A DNA stretch of 64,000 nucleotides from Linyphia triangularis (GCA_963978545.1 OZ021729.1:11918001-11982000); one strand, 5' to 3'; positions 12,060-25,146 are shown, counted from the stretch's first letter. Translations and numbers: made by a program. The notes: generated by a model from the letters alone, not told the origin.

Positions 12060-12420
12060 TCATGACTAGAGATCTTCATAAATTGTGATACAAATGAAAG
12101 GGGTAATTTTCTCAAAACCAGATATTTTTATTAAAAATCTAAAGCCGCTTTTCTTTAAAATTTAATCACCTTCATTAAGGACATACATGGGGGATATGCA
12201 CGCAAGGTTTTTGTTTTTGCCATATCCATCCCTTACAACGTACCGACTCATTGTAACCTTCGATCTTCTGCGCTAAAAATTGTTTTGCTTTTCCAAGAAC
12301 TGACGCTTTGATGAGAGCTTTAGTTGATGAAAACTGCTGTCTAAAGCAATCTGTAAGAGATCTTCATAAGTTGTTATGCGCACATGAAATACTCTCTGAA
12401 ACATATTTTTTCTAAAAAAG
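12060..12420 (-). pseudogene. Decayed tandem copies of the 11882-12035 exon-like segment
   Basis: Two partial copies. One (12060-12110) keeps only AGATCTTCATAAATTGTGAT. The longer one (12190-12420) parallels the exon and its downstream flank, sharing TTGTAACCTTCGATCTTCTG and AGATCTTCATAAGTTGT. In the minus-strand frame the longer copy carries several stops and small length changes, and its acceptor-like TTTTAG is weakened. The copy at 11882-12035 is open while this one is not, which is the pattern expected if only one copy was kept under selection. Confidence 0.45.
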
Positions 12421-12461
12421 TTTCTATCTTTTAACAGTATACATGGAGAACTTCTTTTACT

Positions 12462-12515
12462 TCGCTTTAAACGGGATTTCGTATTAAGCGATTTCGCGTT
12501 AACGGGTTTTTGAAT
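12462..12515 (-). mobile_element. Fragment of a pogo-like element end
   Basis: The reverse complement reads CCCGTTAACGCGAAATCGCT followed by TAATACGAAATCCCGTTTAA. This matches the 32-bp subrepeats at the left end of the pogo-like element at 59239-61154. Only this end is present; no partner terminus is visible nearby. Confidence 0.55.
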
Positions 12516-12741
12516 TTATATTATTTTCCCTTTAGGACAATGAGCGTCGATTGTGAAAGAGTTTTTACATATTTTTCATAATTTTAAAATGTTTAATTCT
12601 TCGCGATAAAATTATGAGTTTAGCTCATCTGGGTTTTTCATGCTATACCGTACAAATAACTAGCTACACTCTTGGGACTAAAATTGCTGTTGAATATCAT
12701 AATTTATTTTAATATTTCTTTTGTACTAAATCTGACAATAT

Positions 12742-13616
12742 TGTTGCGTTGGTAGGGTTCGAAAGATTTGACGCCAAAGCAGATCAAAACTTGCAGAAAT
12801 TTATTCCAAAATAACTCTTCACAGTTCTCTTACAGCTCCAGAACTTCTCGTTCTAATAGACACAATACAGCTCTTTTCACCTCAATAGAGCACAAAACAG
12901 CAGTTAAAAACTTGACAACAACTGCTAAATCGCCGCAAAAGACAATGCAATACAGTTCGCTTAGTATCTCCAGTCAACTATCGGACTCGGCTAACAACTA
13001 GCTCCGTGACTCAAAATCAGTCAACAACTCAGAATCACAACTAACTCAGTGATTCAAAATCAGCGAAACAACTCAAGTCAGGAATACAGCTCTCACAATG
13101 AACGTTGAGAGACAACTAACTTCAGTCAACTATCGGACTCAGCTAACAACTAGCTCCGTGACGCAAAATCAGTCAACAACAACTGACTAACCTCCTCGGC
13201 CGACTTATATAGGGGAGGGGAACTTTCGTGAATATTCCAAAGATAGACATTTGGAAAACTTTCCAGATTGTAGTCGAAAAGTCCTTATACATGTACATGG
13301 GATACATGTACCCATACATGTACCGAAAATGTCGCCAAATTTGGCGACAAAAATTAGTCGCCAAAACTGTCGCCAACTTGGCTCTATTTCGCCAATTTGG
13401 CGAGATTTCCATTACCATAATGTTAAATGCCCTGCCCCTTGAAACTCGCTTCCCAGAGTTATATCTGTAAAACCCGTTATCAAGCATTGACAGGCTCATT
13501 GCAGGGAAACCAAACTAACGGCGAACTATTGCACTGCCTTATGCGAAATGTACATAAATTACTATTTACAAAATTAACACTACGAAATATTTACAAATAT
13601 ACAAAAATTCGTAACA
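12742..13616 (+). mobile_element. Solo LTR, family L, copy 1
   Basis: An 875-bp unit starting TGTTGCG and ending CGTAACA, flanked by the 4-bp direct duplication ATAT (12738-12741 and 13617-13620). The inverted copy at 36893-37586 has the same ends and its own duplication. TG...CA ends with a 4-bp duplication and no internal retrotransposon genes indicate a solo LTR, most simply Ty3/gypsy-type. It is about 180 bp longer than the other copy, mainly through a duplicated block at 12971-13182. The middle contains overlapping GTCGCCAAATTTGGCGAC palindromes. The strand is relative to the other copy only. Confidence 0.75.
12971..13182 (+). repeat. Internal duplication within solo LTR copy 1
   Basis: CAGTCAACTATCGGACTC and CTAACAACTAGCTCCGTGAC occur at about 12971 and again about 150 bp later, near 13123. 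Related ACTCA-rich pieces lie between. The other LTR has a shorter, simpler version at 37280-37370. The block explains most of the length difference. Confidence 0.75.
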
Positions 13617-13746
13617 ATATTTTATCTCCTTTTATTAGTTGTGTAATTTGTCACATACTGTTTAGCGTTACAACTACTATGTATAAGTCGCAGTCAAATT
13701 TTGTTAGTCAGACTGATTGCATTCATGTAAACAGTGTGAGCATCGG

Positions 13747-15380
<1,634 letters not shown>

Positions 15381-15381
15381 A

Positions 15382-16105
15382 GGGCAATTCTCTGTCAGAT
15401 GCACGGCACATTTAGGCTCCTTTTTCTACACGTAAACAAATTAGAATTAAAAAATTATGATGAATCTAGTAGTTATGTTTTTGTTTTATACAATACCAGC
15501 TGGTGGCCAAGTTATATCGAAAATAATTATTTTAACTTGGTCAAATATACATTTGTGGCGACATCAAATAACAGATAAAACTTCTGTGCACTGGAGTACT
15601 CTTTTGCACAGCGGTAAGGCATCTGTCTCGAGACACAATGGTCCCTGGATCGAGGCCCGTCGCCTGTGAAAGCTAGTTTACGCTTTATTGGTGACCCGGA
15701 CGTGATATGAACACGCAACTTTCTGATGGCAGGAGGCTGTATGGCGACCTCAAATTACAGATAAAGCTTCTGTGCAAAGGAGTACTCTTTTACACAGCGG
15801 TAAAGCATCTGTCTCGAGATCCAATGGTCTCGGGATCGAGGCCCGTCGCCCGCAACAAAAGCTACATACGCTTTACAATTATAAGCCACCGACGCACGGG
15901 CCACTTCCGTGGCCCGGGCGTTGGTTGCTTAAAGTAATTATTTTCAATAGTTAAAATAATTATTTTTCGATATCACTTGGCCACTAGCTAGTATTGTATA
16001 AAACAAAAACATAACTACTAGATTCATCATAATTTTTTAATTCTAATTTGATTTCGAGTAAAAAAAAAAGAGCCAAAATGTGCAGTGCGTCAGACAGAGA
16101 ATCGC
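15382..16105. mobile_element. Foldback element, family F, copy 1
   Basis: Two arms of about 160 bp are inverted copies. The left carries CAATTCTCTGTC, AATTAGAATTAAAAAATTAT and GGTGGCCAAGTTATATCG. The right is the near-exact complement, ending CAGACAGAGAATCGC. The loop of about 400 bp holds two tandem tRNA-like units and a GGGCCAC-TTCC-GTGGCCC hairpin. No transposase frame. The other copy (61255-63248) is much longer because two further elements have inserted in it. Superfamily unknown. Confidence 0.75.
15556..15860 (+). repeat. Two tandem tRNA-like units inside foldback F
   Basis: Units of about 165-180 bp (15556 and 15745 onward) share CAGATAAAACTTCTGTGCA, GGAGTACTCTTTT, CACAGCGGTAA, GCATCTGTCTCGAGA and GATCGAGGCCCGTCGCC. 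The AGCGGTAA...GC segment resembles an A-box region and GGGATCGAGGCCC a B-box, spaced as in a tRNA gene. The acceptor stem is not convincing, so these are tRNA-derived repeats, not working tRNA genes. Confidence 0.55.
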
Positions 16106-16269
16106 TCTTTTTTTAGATACTACTGTAGTTTGTATATATTGTACATTTCAAGGATATGATTCCAGAAGACACGCAGCTTTTGATGTTTGTTGTTTCGGTT
16201 CTTTTAAGTGACGTTTCCAATAATTTGAATGAAGACTATACAATTAAATATTTTGTGCAAGCGAGTTTT

Positions 16270-16400
16270 GTTTATGCCCTACCCCTTCTAACCGCTTATA
16301 CCGTTTCACAGAACTAAACACAAATAACAATAACATTATCAGCCATCCTTGACATCGCGGTTCACTTGTTACGGATTACCACCTCTTCATCCCCCGGTAC
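16270..16400 (+). repeat. Diverged copy of a C-rich segment also at 19768-19895
   Basis: It shares the 21-nt string CACAGAACTAAACACAAATA plus A with 19811 onward, and a parallel CAC(T)TG(T/A)T(T/G)ACGGATTA phrase after it. The local sequence is C-rich on the plus strand and ends in T-runs. It could be an old duplication or a transposon fragment. Confidence 0.5.
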
Positions 16401-16833
16401 CCTTTTTTTTTTTGTTATACAAATCTAATACTTTTTTTTTCACTCTTTCCCTTAAAAGTGTTTTTTTTTCCTTTCTTTAAATGAAAACTCTACGTAACCT
16501 TTTATTTCCTAGTAAACAAAGAATAATAGACGAAAAATTGGATTACAAATTATGAGCTTGGAACATATCACTATTTTTCATTTGCACTATAATAGTTATC
16601 ACAGTTTTGAAATACGATATGAATTGACGTAATTTAGCTTTGTCAAATTTTAATTTATAAAGGAGATTAAGAAGTGTTGATTTTAGCAAAAACTATTTTT
16701 TTTTTTTTTTTTTTTTTTAATTTTTCAAGATGGAAGATTTTTACGTTTAATATTTTTATGACTGAAATATTTATTTCCATTCATTTATTTAAATTTTTAA
16801 ATAATATAACCCATAAAAACAAAGTTTTTAATA

Positions 16834-18086
16834 TGAATCCTCTATATGCATTGCCAATTTTTATATTCATTAACACAGCGCCGATTCTGTAAACAGCGTG
16901 TGCTTGGTGTTTGCATCTAATATTAAATATCAAACACATTTCTATCGGCAAAATGTGCGGCAAACTACGTTTCAAAATTTATTTATTAAAAATGAACGTG
17001 AATTTATACACTCACATCCAAATATATTTTATTTATTCTGATTAAAACAGTTTTATTATTTATTTATTAAAACAATTTTGGTAACAAGAAAGAGTTTCTT
17101 CAATGGTTAGTTAAATATTATTTTTGCGTGATTGGATTACGGCAAGTTGGTTTATTAGTATTCCGTAAAAGCGACCTTTTAGTGACAGTTACAGCTCCCA
17201 AATATTATAGAATGCATTGTCATCGACATCAAATCTATCTACTTCGTTTCAGTCGGATTGGATGACTGCAAGAGGGTTAATTAAGGTACACATATACAAT
17301 TGAGATGATTTTCTTTAATTTTTAGGTTATAATTTTAATTTTTTTGGCAGTATATCAGAATTAAAAATAATGCATTTTTATACATAAACTTTTTTCCCGT
17401 CAATTTTTTAATCAGCTAATTGCAATTAAAGTGACTAATTAGGACATTAGTAGAACATATGTAAATAAACTTTTAATGAATCTAGAGGTATTATTTTTTT
17501 TTTGTAAATAAAAGATACTATATTGACGCATGTTCCTATGGAGAATTTTGAATTTGGCTTCAATATTTATTTAATTATAAGTTTTTGAATAAAAAGTTTT
17601 AAAATATACATAGCTTTTAACAAAAAATTAAGATTAAAATATGCATAAAAATGTGTTTATAACAATATATATTAGATTCTCCATAGAAAACAGATTCATA
17701 ACTATTGTTTACAAAACAAAATTAGAATTTGGTAAATCGGACCATTTATTATGAAGTTATGACTGTTGGCGTAAAGTCATATAACACCAAAATGTCATTC
17801 TTTAGAAAACGCGTTTAAAGTTTACTACACTAATGAACGTGATACAAAACAGGTTCACAAAACCTACTGTAATTTAAAAAGTAATTTGAGTCTCAGAAAG
17901 AAAATGGAATCATTTTAATGGTAATGAATTCGGGAATATTTTAAAACCAAAAACAAAAATGCAGACACAAATTTCGCAATTTCTAATGTATATGTATACC
18001 TTAAGCCTCTTCAGATTTGTTCGCCATCCATAAACGTATCCACAAACATACTTACACACACAATTAAAGTTAAGATAAAGGATTTA
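16834..18086 (-). mobile_element. MITE family G, copy 1, split by a P2 insertion
   Basis: In reverse orientation this matches 42507-42974 and 54545-55098. Ends are TAAATCCTTTATAT-type inverted repeats (left end here TGAATCCTCTATATGC; right end GGATTTA). After removing the P2 element at 17285-18000 the two parts join into one element of about 533 bp. A frame over CKHQAHAVYRIGAVLM is shared with copy 2, but only through nucleotide similarity. No transposase frame. Confidence 0.75.
17285..18000 (+). mobile_element. TTAA-flanked MITE, family P2, copy 1
   Basis: A 716-bp element with termini GGTACACATATACA and TGTATATGTATACC, an imperfect inverted pair of about 18 bp. It is bounded by TTAA on both sides (17281-17284 and 18001-18004). 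The host G element without insertion reads GGCTTAATTAACACC at 54620 onward, so the duplicated target is exactly TTAA. The interior is non-coding. The second copy is 62149-62873. The target fits piggyBac-type transposition in trans. Confidence 0.85.
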
Positions 18087-18670
18087 AAAAAAGCATTACA
18101 TGAGAAATTTGAAACAAAATTGATGCCTAATTTTTTTTTAGGTAAATTTCTGAAAAACCTAAATTTTTAATTTCAGGCACTTTGACCAAACATTTGTTGA
18201 CACGCCCATGGATACTCTTGGCTTATTTTCCAAAACATATTCTAGTATTATCGAGTATGGAATTGTGCTATTAACAAACATAAACACTACACGTACCATT
18301 TTCATAAACAGCAAATTTAGGATTCAGTATCTTCCAAAACGTGTAGAATCACTATAAATGTCAAAATCTATTTTTTGATCTCAATACAATTCTTTAATTT
18401 TCCTGCATACTACTTATCGGTTAATTAAAAGTAGTAATAAAAGGTAAATCACGAGTTTAACTCGTAATTTACTATTGTATATTAAGTTGGATCGAAACTA
18501 CGAAGAAGCAATAGTTTAAGTTCTTGAACCCATTTGAAAATGTGAAAACTTGAATTGTTGCTTGAACCCACTTGAATTGCTAATTACGTGTACTTAAAAT
18601 ATATCCGAAAACATCCGTTTCAATTTTGAGAAAGATATTTTCTCAGATTTTAAAAATAATATGCAAAAAA

Positions 18671-18780
<110 letters not shown>

Positions 18781-18789
18781 AAATTGTTG

Positions 18790-19159
18790 AGATTGAACCT
18801 GTGAAGAACCAATCACGATTTTCATCGTCTTCTCTCTGCACCACTGAAGAATATATTTCTCCGTCAAAACTTATAAATGAAACTCTTTGAAAACACACTA
18901 TTTCGCCTAAACATCATCGCGAAAATAAGTTCGCTTTTATCTTAAACGGATTAACTTAGTCTAACGAAATATTTTAGAATTGTCTAAGATTTTAAGACTG
19001 CAGATTCTAATAGCGAATTCTACTTTACATCTATTACACTACTATTTGAGACCAACAATAATTCTCCAGTGTTCCTAATTAAGAAATCTAAGTTTTTTAA
19101 ATTTCAAAAGATGTTTCCTGCTTGTAATAAAAAATTATAAAAATTAAAAAAAAATTAAA

Positions 19160-19190
<31 letters not shown>

Positions 19191-19767
19191 GGAAAATATA
19201 TCATAGTGTTCTTTTAACATGCAATGATTCATATAAAATTCCGTTTTTATCTTTTTTTTTTTTTTTTTTTTTTTTTTAATCGTACTTAAGTGGCGTTATT
19301 GTAAGTTATTTTTTGCGCGAATGTGATTGTTTTTCAATGAAAAATTTTCAATCATAAATTTTAAAGTCTTGAAATTAGATTCTTATTATTTCCTTATCAA
19401 AAGATTTAGTTTGACGACAAAAAAATTTGAGCAAAGAATGCCAAAAAAGATTGAACAATTTCTAAATAGATCCATATTTATAACATTTAATTCATCCAAA
19501 TTATTTTTATGATTGTCTGATTGCATGAAATTAAACACGTGCTAATAATTTTAGCTGTTTTATCGTTTTAAGTTTCTGTCACAAACTCTACGTTCAGTGA
19601 CAGCTTAAAAATAAGTTCAACCAAATCGTTCGTTTCTCCGTTAGAACCTTAATAATTAATTTATCATTTAATAAAATGTGTCATTAAAAAATAAATATTT
19701 TTCTAAAATATATATAAAAAAATAGAATTGCAACTACACTATTAAAAAGTTATTGAAGATGATTTGT
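18790..19767. other. AT-rich stretch without recognised gene
   Basis: Includes a poly-A run near 19165-19188 and a poly-T run near 19252-19277. A 61-codon plus-strand frame at 19327-19512 has no motif and looks like chance. Confidence 0.45.
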
Positions 19768-20370
19768 TTACCCCTCAACCATCTCTTTTACCACACACCC
19801 CACCGATGCCACAGAACTAAACACAAATAATGCCATCCCACCTTCATGTCATGGTCCACTTGATGCGGATTATCCCCCTCACCTCCCTCAAACCCCTTTC
19901 GTTTCCATGGCAACCATTGTTTCCTTCCAAGGCAGCTTTTCCAATTAAAAACTGCCCACCCCACCCATTTTTTTTTTTTTTTTTTTCAAAGTAAATAAAA
20001 ACGCCACGAAAATATTAATCTGTTTCTTGGATAGATATCGAGAATGGAAAAAAAAAGAGAAAATTTTCATCCTGTATTAAAAATGATAATAAGTAAAATG
20101 AAAATGGAGGGTGGAATTATTTGAGAAAAAAAGTTGGCATCGGGGATGGGGATGTGCTTTGTTGTTGTGATTGTTTTTTAAGTGTGGTGGGGGGCGTTTT
20201 AGTGACAGGTATAACTGAAATGACGTCATATGCCAATCTCACTAAGCCGGTCGTTAACTTTCTTTCTAGCGTGAGTTTTCTAATATGTATTCTATCTGTA
20301 CAAACAGCAAATGTTCTTCTTCAAATGAAAATGTCAATGACTTTCAGTTCATGTACAGGCTTGATTTTAT
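19768..20370 (+). other. GC-richer unique-looking segment with CRE and X-box-like sites
   Basis: A C-rich stretch with GTTTCCATGGCAAC (19901-19914), one change from an RFX X-box, and a perfect CRE palindrome TGACGTCA at 20221-20228. Part of it is shared with 16270-16400. A plus-strand frame of 84 codons (20121-20375) crosses the CRE and carries no recognised domain. Regulatory function is an inference from motif content only. Confidence 0.35.
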
Positions 20371-20599
20371 GGTGATGAACTTAATTTTTTTGCTAATTTC
20401 GAAAAAGCCATTATTTTATCACAAATGACAATGGATTTTTTGTTGATTACATCTGTAAAAAAATGAAGGGGTACAATTTTATTTATTTTTATAAATAAAA
20501 ACAAATGCTTTTTATCTGAACTAAATAAATAAAAATATTTTATATCTCTTATCATAATTAAGACTAATGTTTTTCAACTGTTAACTAAATAAATAACTT

Positions 20600-21770
20600 A
20601 TAGTTTTAATCTGTTAAATTAAGTGTAATAATTTGCGTCTGTTAATGATATAAAGAGTTATAATTTGAGCTTGTTGACTAAGTAGAAAATAATGATTTGC
20701 GTCTGTTAATGATATAAAGAGTTATAATTTGAGCTTGTTGACTAAGTAGAAAATAATGATTTGCATCTGGTAAATAAAATAAAGAATCATAATTTACGGC
20801 TGTTGACTAATTAAAATTGTAATAATTTGTGTCGGTTAATGAAATAAAGAGTTACAATTTTCACCTTTTGACTAAGTTGAGAATAATAATTTGCATATGA
20901 TTAATAAAATAAAGAATCACAATTGGCGCCTGTTGACTAATTAAAATTGTAATAATTTGTGTCGGTTAATGAAATAAGGAGTTCTAATTTTCGCCTGTTG
21001 ACTAAGTAGAGAATAATAATTTGCATTTGGTAAATAAAATAAAGAATCATAATTTGCGCCTGTTGACTAAAAAAAAAAAAAAAAAAAAAGAAAGAACAGT
21101 ACTAATTTGTGTCTGTTAATCCACTGACGGTCATGCACGTATATATACGACATTTGATCCCCACTTTTTGCAGCAATACACAACATTTTTAAATTTATAA
21201 ATAAAATTTAAAGTAAAATATTTTTAAATATTTTTATTAGGATGATCCATCTATTTATAAACCCATCTAAAACAAAAATATTTTTAAAAAATTAAGTATT
21301 TGAATTGGAAATATAATTTTAAAATTGTTGCAGGGAAAACAACTATAGAATTTTCCCCATTCCCATGACCGTCAGTGGGTTGAAATAAAGAGCTTTTGCG
21401 CCTGTTGACTAAAAAAAAAAAGAGTAATAATTTGTAATTGTTTATGAAATAAAGAGCTTTTGCGCTTGTTGACTAAGTAAAGTGTGATTATTAGCATCTA
21501 GGTTATAAAATAAAGAGTCATAATTTGCACCTGTTGACTGAAAAAAAAAGTAATAATTCGTGTCGGTTAACAAAATTAAAGAATTATAATTTACGCCTGG
21601 TGACTGAATAAAAAGTAAAATGTTGTATCCGTTTACTAAGTAAATATAATAATTTGTGTTTATTAACGAAATTAATTCTTTTAATTTTGTATCTGGTAAC
21701 TAAAGACCCACAACTTGCATCTGGTAACTAAATATAGTTATATAAACAAGTTGTCACCAGGTGATTCAAT
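20600..21770 (+). repeat. About 63-bp satellite array, interrupted
   Basis: Units read close to GTCTGTTAATGAAATAAAG, AGTTATAATTTGCGCCTGTT, GACTAAGTAGAAAATAATAA. Two neighbouring units starting at 20635 and 20699 are identical over 64 bp. Divergence rises toward 21770, where units become isolated phrases. Internal poly-A runs replace part of some units. The array is broken at 21120-21379 by a TTAA-type element. Confidence 0.9.
21120..21379. mobile_element. 260-bp TTAA-type MITE inside the satellite
   Basis: Terminal inverted repeats TCCACTGACGGTCATG and, complemented from the right, CCCACTGACGGTCATG match at 15 of 16 positions. TTAA sits left of the element (21116-21119). The right flank GTTGAAATAAAG is the satellite phrase GTTAATGAAATAAAG with three bases lost. 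CCCA-type ends and TTAA point to the piggyBac group. There is also an internal CGTATATATACG palindrome near the left end. No frame. Confidence 0.75.
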
Positions 21771-22970
21771 GATAATAAACAATTTACACTTGTTAATTTA
21801 ATAAAGACGCAATTTGCATTTTTTAGTCAAATGCAGACAAATAATTTTCAGCTCTTAAGTAAATAAGAATCGAAAATTTGCAAATGTGTATTAAATAAAT
21901 ACAAAAATGTGTTTTTGTTTTGTATTGTAAGACAAATAGTTTTAAAATGTCCAATTTTTCCCAAAACGTTATTGTTTTGGTAGATGTTTTTTAATTTAAA
22001 CATTCAATTTACAACTTATAAAAGCGTTGAATGAAGATTAAGAGTTTCAATTTGTAAATTATATAAAGAAAACCACATGCATTTCTGATGCATGGTTATA
22101 TCTTTACTAAATATTTGAGCATAGTATCAGAAATGTATAAAATTTAGTTGAACTATTATTATAATAAATATCGCCAGAAATTTTTGAATTTAATTGGAGA
22201 CTATTTTAAATCACCAATACTAAAATAAAACATATAACTTTTTAGGTAAAAAATAAATCCACTAAGTCACCAACTATTTTTCGAAAATTAAATCAGCTTG
22301 CCAAATCGATAATAAAGCTTATTTTGTTAGTTTCTATTGTAAAGAGTATATTCGTTAATTTCATGTATACATAGGAAAACTGTTTTAAACAAGTTTCTGA
22401 AAAACAAGCTTAACGTCTTTAAAACGCGAGAGTTTTCCCATGTATCTTGTAAACACATCTAAAAACTTCGTAAAACTTTGTGAACTGTTTGAATGACATC
22501 GTGACTTCTTTCGATTTTCTTAAAATCTATCAATTATAAGTTAAAGTTCAATTAAATAAAAAATAAACCATTTGTGTTCGATTTAAAAATTACATACCGA
22601 AATACTATAGAAACACTATCGAATTGAATGAATTTCAAAGGATTCGTTCACTAAGTCTGAAGAAATAGAGAAAAATGTAAATTATGAAAAACTATCCATT
22701 ACTTTTTTAATAGAATACATTTGCTATTTTATTGTAATTTTAGAGCAATCTTTAAACAAATGATAACCAAAACCACACGATAAAGTAAAGCATTATTCAA
22801 AATGTTTCTGATTTTTTAGCTTTGCGATGAATTTGACGATGAATTATCCAAGTACTGAAATAAATAAAATAAATTTACTAAGCAACAGAAATTTAAGCAA
22901 ATTGAGATGAATATTGAAAATGTACAGAAAAATTAGAATAAAAGGAAACTACAAATTTCACTCGTGATCT
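21771..22970. other. AT-rich stretch without recognised gene
   Basis: Low-complexity A/T sequence with stops in all frames. No repeat ends recognised. Confidence 0.4.
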
Positions 22971-22974
22971 ACCC

Positions 22975-23133
22975 ACCTGATGACTGTGGGGTTAGAGCTC
23001 TAGCCTTGCCTGCCAAAGATGCCGGGTTAGGCATGGTTGTTCGTTGTGATTCGGAATCCACGTTAAGCTGTAGGACCTGGCCTTATTATGCACAAGTATA
23101 GGTCGTTGAGCTTACAAACCAACCAATCACTCG
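22975..23133 (+). mobile_element. SINE-like element, family S2, copy 2
   Basis: It matches the reverse complement of 1940-2120, with CCACCTGATGACTGTG, GGTTAGAGCTCTAGCC, CCACGTTAAGCTGTAGG and TCGTTGAGC. The head looks tRNA-like (GTTAGAGC as D arm, then a degenerate GGGTTAGGCATGG B-box region). The 3' boundary is not sharp and no poly-A tail or target duplication was seen. Confidence 0.5.
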
Positions 23134-23241
23134 GGATTTATTGTTTAGTAGTCATATGTAAGAGAGTTTTAACTAATCGGCTTAGGGTGATGTGCAGATT
23201 ACCCTTGGCCTTAAGTCCAATTCCATTACAAAGTTTTTATT

Positions 23242-23242
<1 letters not shown>

Positions 23243-23290
<48 letters not shown>

Positions 23291-23395
23291 TTATATTTAT
23301 TTATTTATTTATTTATTTATATTTATTTATTTATTTATATTTATTTATTTATTTATATTTATTTATTTATTTATATTTATTTATTTATTTATTTG
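23243..23395 (+). repeat. Compound microsatellite (CTAT)n-(TTTA)n
   Basis: About 12 CTAT units grade into (TTTA)n with regular TATTTATA interruptions. Frames such as LSIYLSIY are artefacts. Confidence 0.95.
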
Positions 23396-23680
23396 AGCTT
23401 TATAAAACATTGATACATGAATAATACTGAAAACATTAGCATACATATCTTTTTATACAAGCAGGCGGATGCCCACACAATGCCTTTACTGCGCATGCCC
23501 AAACATTAGGTGGGGGCGGACACCGGACCACACTTTTGACCAATTAAGAACAGTACCCTTAGGCTTAAGGTCTAGGGTAATAAATAGTATAGTCTGGTTA
23601 GGTACTTACATGTCATGTCAAGTGTTCCCTTCACGTTCAATTAGACGTTTCTTGTATGAAAACAGGATAACAGGGGTTGC

Positions 23681-24189
23681 ATTCTAAAATTCTTAAAATT
23701 GTTCTTTAAGTAAGTGTTCTAGTAAAAGTTTTCGATAATTTCCTAAAAAAAAAATAAAACCCTGAAAATTCTCAGGTTTTCCTCCAAACCTCGTGGGGAA
23801 AAAAGAAAAAAAAACGATATTCCTCCAGATGAGAAAAGTGGATTTAATTAAATTCGCATGCTTGATCAAAATAATATAATTGTTTAATTATATAACTGTT
23901 ATTTTGCTAAAACGTTGTTTGACGTTAAATTTTTTGAAAAATGGCAGTTTTTGGCCGATATTGAAACAAGCTTTGGAAAGAATATATCTGTGTTAGGGGC
24001 CTATGTTAGCTTCAAAAGAAATATCTTAAAATGTTTTTTATTTATCCCTAAAATGTTAAGAATTATCCCTGAATTGTTAAGAATTATCCCTAAATTTTAA
24101 TAACTATCTCTAAACTTTTAGGAATCATTCCTAAAATTCCTATTTAAATTTTTTTCAGAAAACTTACTGCGACCCCTGGAATAATAGAA
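23681..24189 (+). repeat. Interspersed repeat H, copy 1
   Basis: It parallels 46080-46525: a T-rich start with CCTAAAA-type phrases, then TTTTTTGAAAAATGGCAGTTTT, a GAAAGAATATATCTGTGTTAGG segment (here shortened), and a run of AATTATCCCTAAA units. Both end in AGAAAACT followed by a short GC-rich phrase containing CCCCTG. No termini typical of DNA transposons, so the class is unknown. Confidence 0.65.
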
Positions 24190-24572
24190 GTGAGGATGCA
24201 TGATGCACAGGGATAATTTTACTAATTTTCAGTCTAGTATAAAAGGAAACTTGAGCATAATAATAATAACAATAATAATAATTCCAAGTAGAATTTTAAA
24301 TATTAATTGTTTTCAACATTAATATTTTTATTTTATTTCTTCACAAAAAAAAAAATAGAAAATGAAACATACTGACAACCGCTTCCTTCAAGGAAATTAA
24401 ACACTTATTTCCGTGTGTTTTCATGTACGGTAAAAAGCGAATATGAGAATTAAATACATTGTCAATAACATTAATTAATCTTCATCCTAGCTTCTTTACA
24501 TGATTTTTCACGTTGCATATCACTAATGCGTAGTTTTTTATTTATTTCTATTCTTATTAATGTATTTTCAAG

Positions 24573-24599
<27 letters not shown>
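24573..24599. repeat. Poly-T tract
   Basis: A homopolymer run of about 27 T. Confidence 0.9.
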
Positions 24600-24604
<5 letters not shown>

Positions 24605-24825
24605 GCTTTCTGAATTGCTCATTCTATTCCAAAATGAAACGTTCCATGGTTGTCCAGATATCATATTTCCTTTTTTAAATTTATAGTGTGATTAAATTAG
24701 AATAAAAAAATCTCGTGCAATATTTTGATTGGTAGGTAAATAAAAAGTGTTAAAAGACCTACTAAAAGCTATTTTTACTTATATATTAAAAACAACAAAG
24801 TCTTAGGTTACGAAAATTAGTTCGT

Positions 24826-25146
24826 GCGTTGAAGAACACAGTTTTCTTCACAGCATGCGCAAAACATGAAGCATCATGTGTTTCAGCAATTTCTAAAAAA
24901 ACGGCTTTAATGATTTTGCGCAATTTTATCAAAATTGCTATGGTAACCTCCATCTATAAAATTTCCGTAAAAGTGCTCTATAAGAGTAAAACGTTGAAAA
25001 ACGATAGTATTGCACACAGAATTCTTTTCTCTTGAGTATCTTTCATCAACTATCGTTTTTCTCCTCTTCTTTGTTTCACTTAAGGGGTTCAGGATAAAGT
25101 AAGAATAATCAAAAAGTATATCGCCAAATTCGCCATTTTAGCTGTT
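24826..25146 (+). mobile_element. Element K, 5'-truncated copy
   Basis: It contains the central and 3' body of K: CATGTGTTTCAGCAATTTCT, CTATGGTAACCTCC, GTTGAAAAACGATAGT, TCATCAACTATCG and AAAAAGTATATCGCCAAATT. It lacks both the 5' palindrome and the terminal CTAG. Confidence 0.6.

Noticed and set aside
16781..16975. Frame sharing CKHQAHAVYRIGAVLM with 42851-43042
   Set aside because: Shared only because both lie in element G; the third copy breaks it, so there is no sign of protein-level conservation.
23088..23413. Two plus-strand frames of 73-102 codons
   Set aside because: They run through a CTAT/TTTA microsatellite; the reading is LSIYLSIY-type repetition.
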